From NCBI GenBank assembly GCA_021325575.1, contig JAJPGW010000010.1, positions 1 through 64,000 on the forward strand: a stretch of 64,000 nucleotides of DNA, written 5' to 3'. The translations under genes and the position numbers were made by a program. Positions 63,088 to 64,000 of the stretch are shown in pieces. The DNA is from Gammaproteobacteria bacterium. GTDB lineage: Bacteria > Pseudomonadota > Gammaproteobacteria > DSM-16500. The stretch's first letter is position 1, and the number at the start of each line of letters is the position of its first letter. The notes beneath the pieces are model-generated. The model did not search any database. It saw only the letters and a list, made by a program, of their open reading frames with translations, and was not told the DNA's origin.

Positions 63088-64000
63088 GAAGTAGTACAGC
63101 CACCGTTATAGCCGTTGTATGTCAAGGCGGGTCAGGTTGCCACGTTGCCGCTGCGAATTTTGCTTATTTTGCAAAACCGTTTAGCAAGGCCGATCGTTGC
63201 ATGGTGGTTAGCAATGACGCGGGTGTTGCCAATTTAAAAAAACTCTTTGGTGTTAAAGATCAACCGGATCAATTACAGGTTTATGACCGCACCGTTCATG
63301 TTGCCAGTCTTGAAAGTCTGGATTCCGAAACGGAAGTGTTGGAATACGTTCAAGTGATCTGTGGTGATGTTCCGATACAAGCTGAGATGGTTTCATCTGC
63401 GAAACGGTTATACCTTGGTCTTTGTCATCAACCCATCCATCCAATATTTGGAATAAACCTCGGATATGGTGAAGGAAGAAAAGGGGTCACTGTCTATCAG
63501 GGTCCTACTCTTCCGTTAGCATCCGTTGCCGCTTCGTTTGGTTATCAACAATTTAAAGACGCATTGCAAAAACCTTTTGGCTTAGTTTATTTTACTGCAA
63601 ATACCCTGAGAGAAGAGGACCAGGCAGAAACTGAAAGTAAAGATAAACAAAGGGCCAAAATAAATCCGTCGATTGCACCGGATTTTATTAAGGATTATTT
63701 AAAAATCGCAGAACATTTCAAAGTAAAAGCCGCAAGTTATATTATTGTCGGTGATATTGAATATGCACTCAAAGGGATAAAGGGCTATACGCAATCTTCT
63801 ACTATAAAAATCAAAACGATTAATCTGTTTGATCTTGATCAAGGACAACAATTTCATTACGAAAATGGCAATGAAACAGGAAGTGTTGATATTTTCTTAA
63901 CCGCGAGTTTCCCGCATTCTTCACTCCGCACTTTGATGCAAGGCGCAATGACTTTTGTTGGGATGACAGGCGTACAATCCATGATTGAAGCAACCGGCTT
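63084..64000 (+). CDS. Orphan protein, C-terminus beyond window
   Basis: Open from ATG 63084 to the right edge, 305 codons visible. No confident family. The start TATVIAVVCQGGSGCHVAAA followed by ANFAYF resembles the N-terminal nucleotide-binding loop of a GT-B glycosyltransferase, and SVDIFLTASFPHSSLRTLMQ with the later MTGVQSMIEA could fit such a fold, but this is weak. The start overlaps the preceding stop, so the two are cotranscribed and possibly act together. Confidence 0.8.
   Translation, partial: MRSSTATVIAVVCQGGSGCHVAAANFAYFAKPFSKADRCMVVSNDAGVANLKKLFGVKDQPDQLQVYDRTVHVASLESLDSETEVLEYVQVICGDVPIQAEMVSSAKRLYLGLCHQPIHPIFGINLGYGEGRKGVTVYQGPTLPLASVAASFGYQQFKDALQKPFGLVYFTANTLREEDQAETESKDKQRAKINPSIAPDFIKDYLKIAEHFKVKAASYIIVGDIEYALKGIKGYTQSSTIKIKTINLFDLDQGQQFHYENGNETGSVDIFLTASFPHSSLRTLMQGAMTFVGMTGVQSMIEATG

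Overview
The window reads as chromosome of an intracellular or amoeba-associated gammaproteobacterium of the Legionellales (Coxiella/Aquicella/Legionella side). This is an inference from four things: AT-leaning coding sequence, gammaproteobacterial housekeeping blocks (ybeZ-ybeY-ybeX, pyrBIC, glyQ-glyS-gmhB-plsC, waaG/waaP), an EnhA-like L,D-transpeptidase, and many long, lysine-rich proteins of no recognisable family. Five of these orphan genes carry tandem YTTAA half-sites 11 bp apart upstream, the pattern bound by PmrA, which controls Dot/Icm effector genes in Legionella and Coxiella. No Dot/Icm component lies in the window, so effector status is inferred.

Layout. 1-6.6 kb: two large minus-strand orphan genes, the first running off the left edge in a 36-bp tandem repeat, behind near-identical PmrA-type promoters. 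6.7-10.5 kb: tgt, then ybeZ-ybeY-ybeX, separated by a 134-bp element with perfect 42-bp inverted arms. 10.5-17.1 kb: XRE/DUF2975 pair, small exported proteins, a coiled-coil membrane protein, lepB, tRNA-Arg, hicAB, tRNA-Leu and a metallophosphoesterase-like orphan. 17.1-19.1 kb: a priA whose winged-helix region appears to be replaced by a palindromic repeat read in frame. 19.2-22.2 kb: orphan genes (one with a PmrA box) and a hotdog thioesterase.

22.2-28.8 kb: a four-gene set that can be read as lysine catabolism: saccharopine dehydrogenase-like enzyme, ALDH7-type aminoadipate semialdehyde dehydrogenase, a YdiJ-type D-2-hydroxyglutarate dehydrogenase, and a DUF1338 (HglS-type) 2-oxoadipate dioxygenase/decarboxylase. 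Together they would carry saccharopine to 2-oxoglutarate with only an aminotransferase missing. 28.9-31.5 kb: pyrB-pyrI-pyrC. 31.6-36.8 kb: FecR-domain protein, CHASE2-class III cyclase and a TpsB/ShlB outer-membrane transporter with no TpsA partner nearby. 36.9-47.6 kb: orphan proteins, a KAP P-loop NTPase, a POT peptide transporter, an L,D-transpeptidase lipoprotein and an MltD-like lytic transglycosylase.

47.6-60.5 kb: prlC, glyQ-glyS-gmhB-plsC, two exported proteins, the LPS-core genes waaG and waaP plus a tandem double-kinase protein, and a gabD-like aldehyde dehydrogenase. 60.5-64 kb: a three-gene orphan cluster behind a possible PmrA box, running off the right edge. Palindromic repeats of the CGTCATTGCGAG type punctuate several gene ends.
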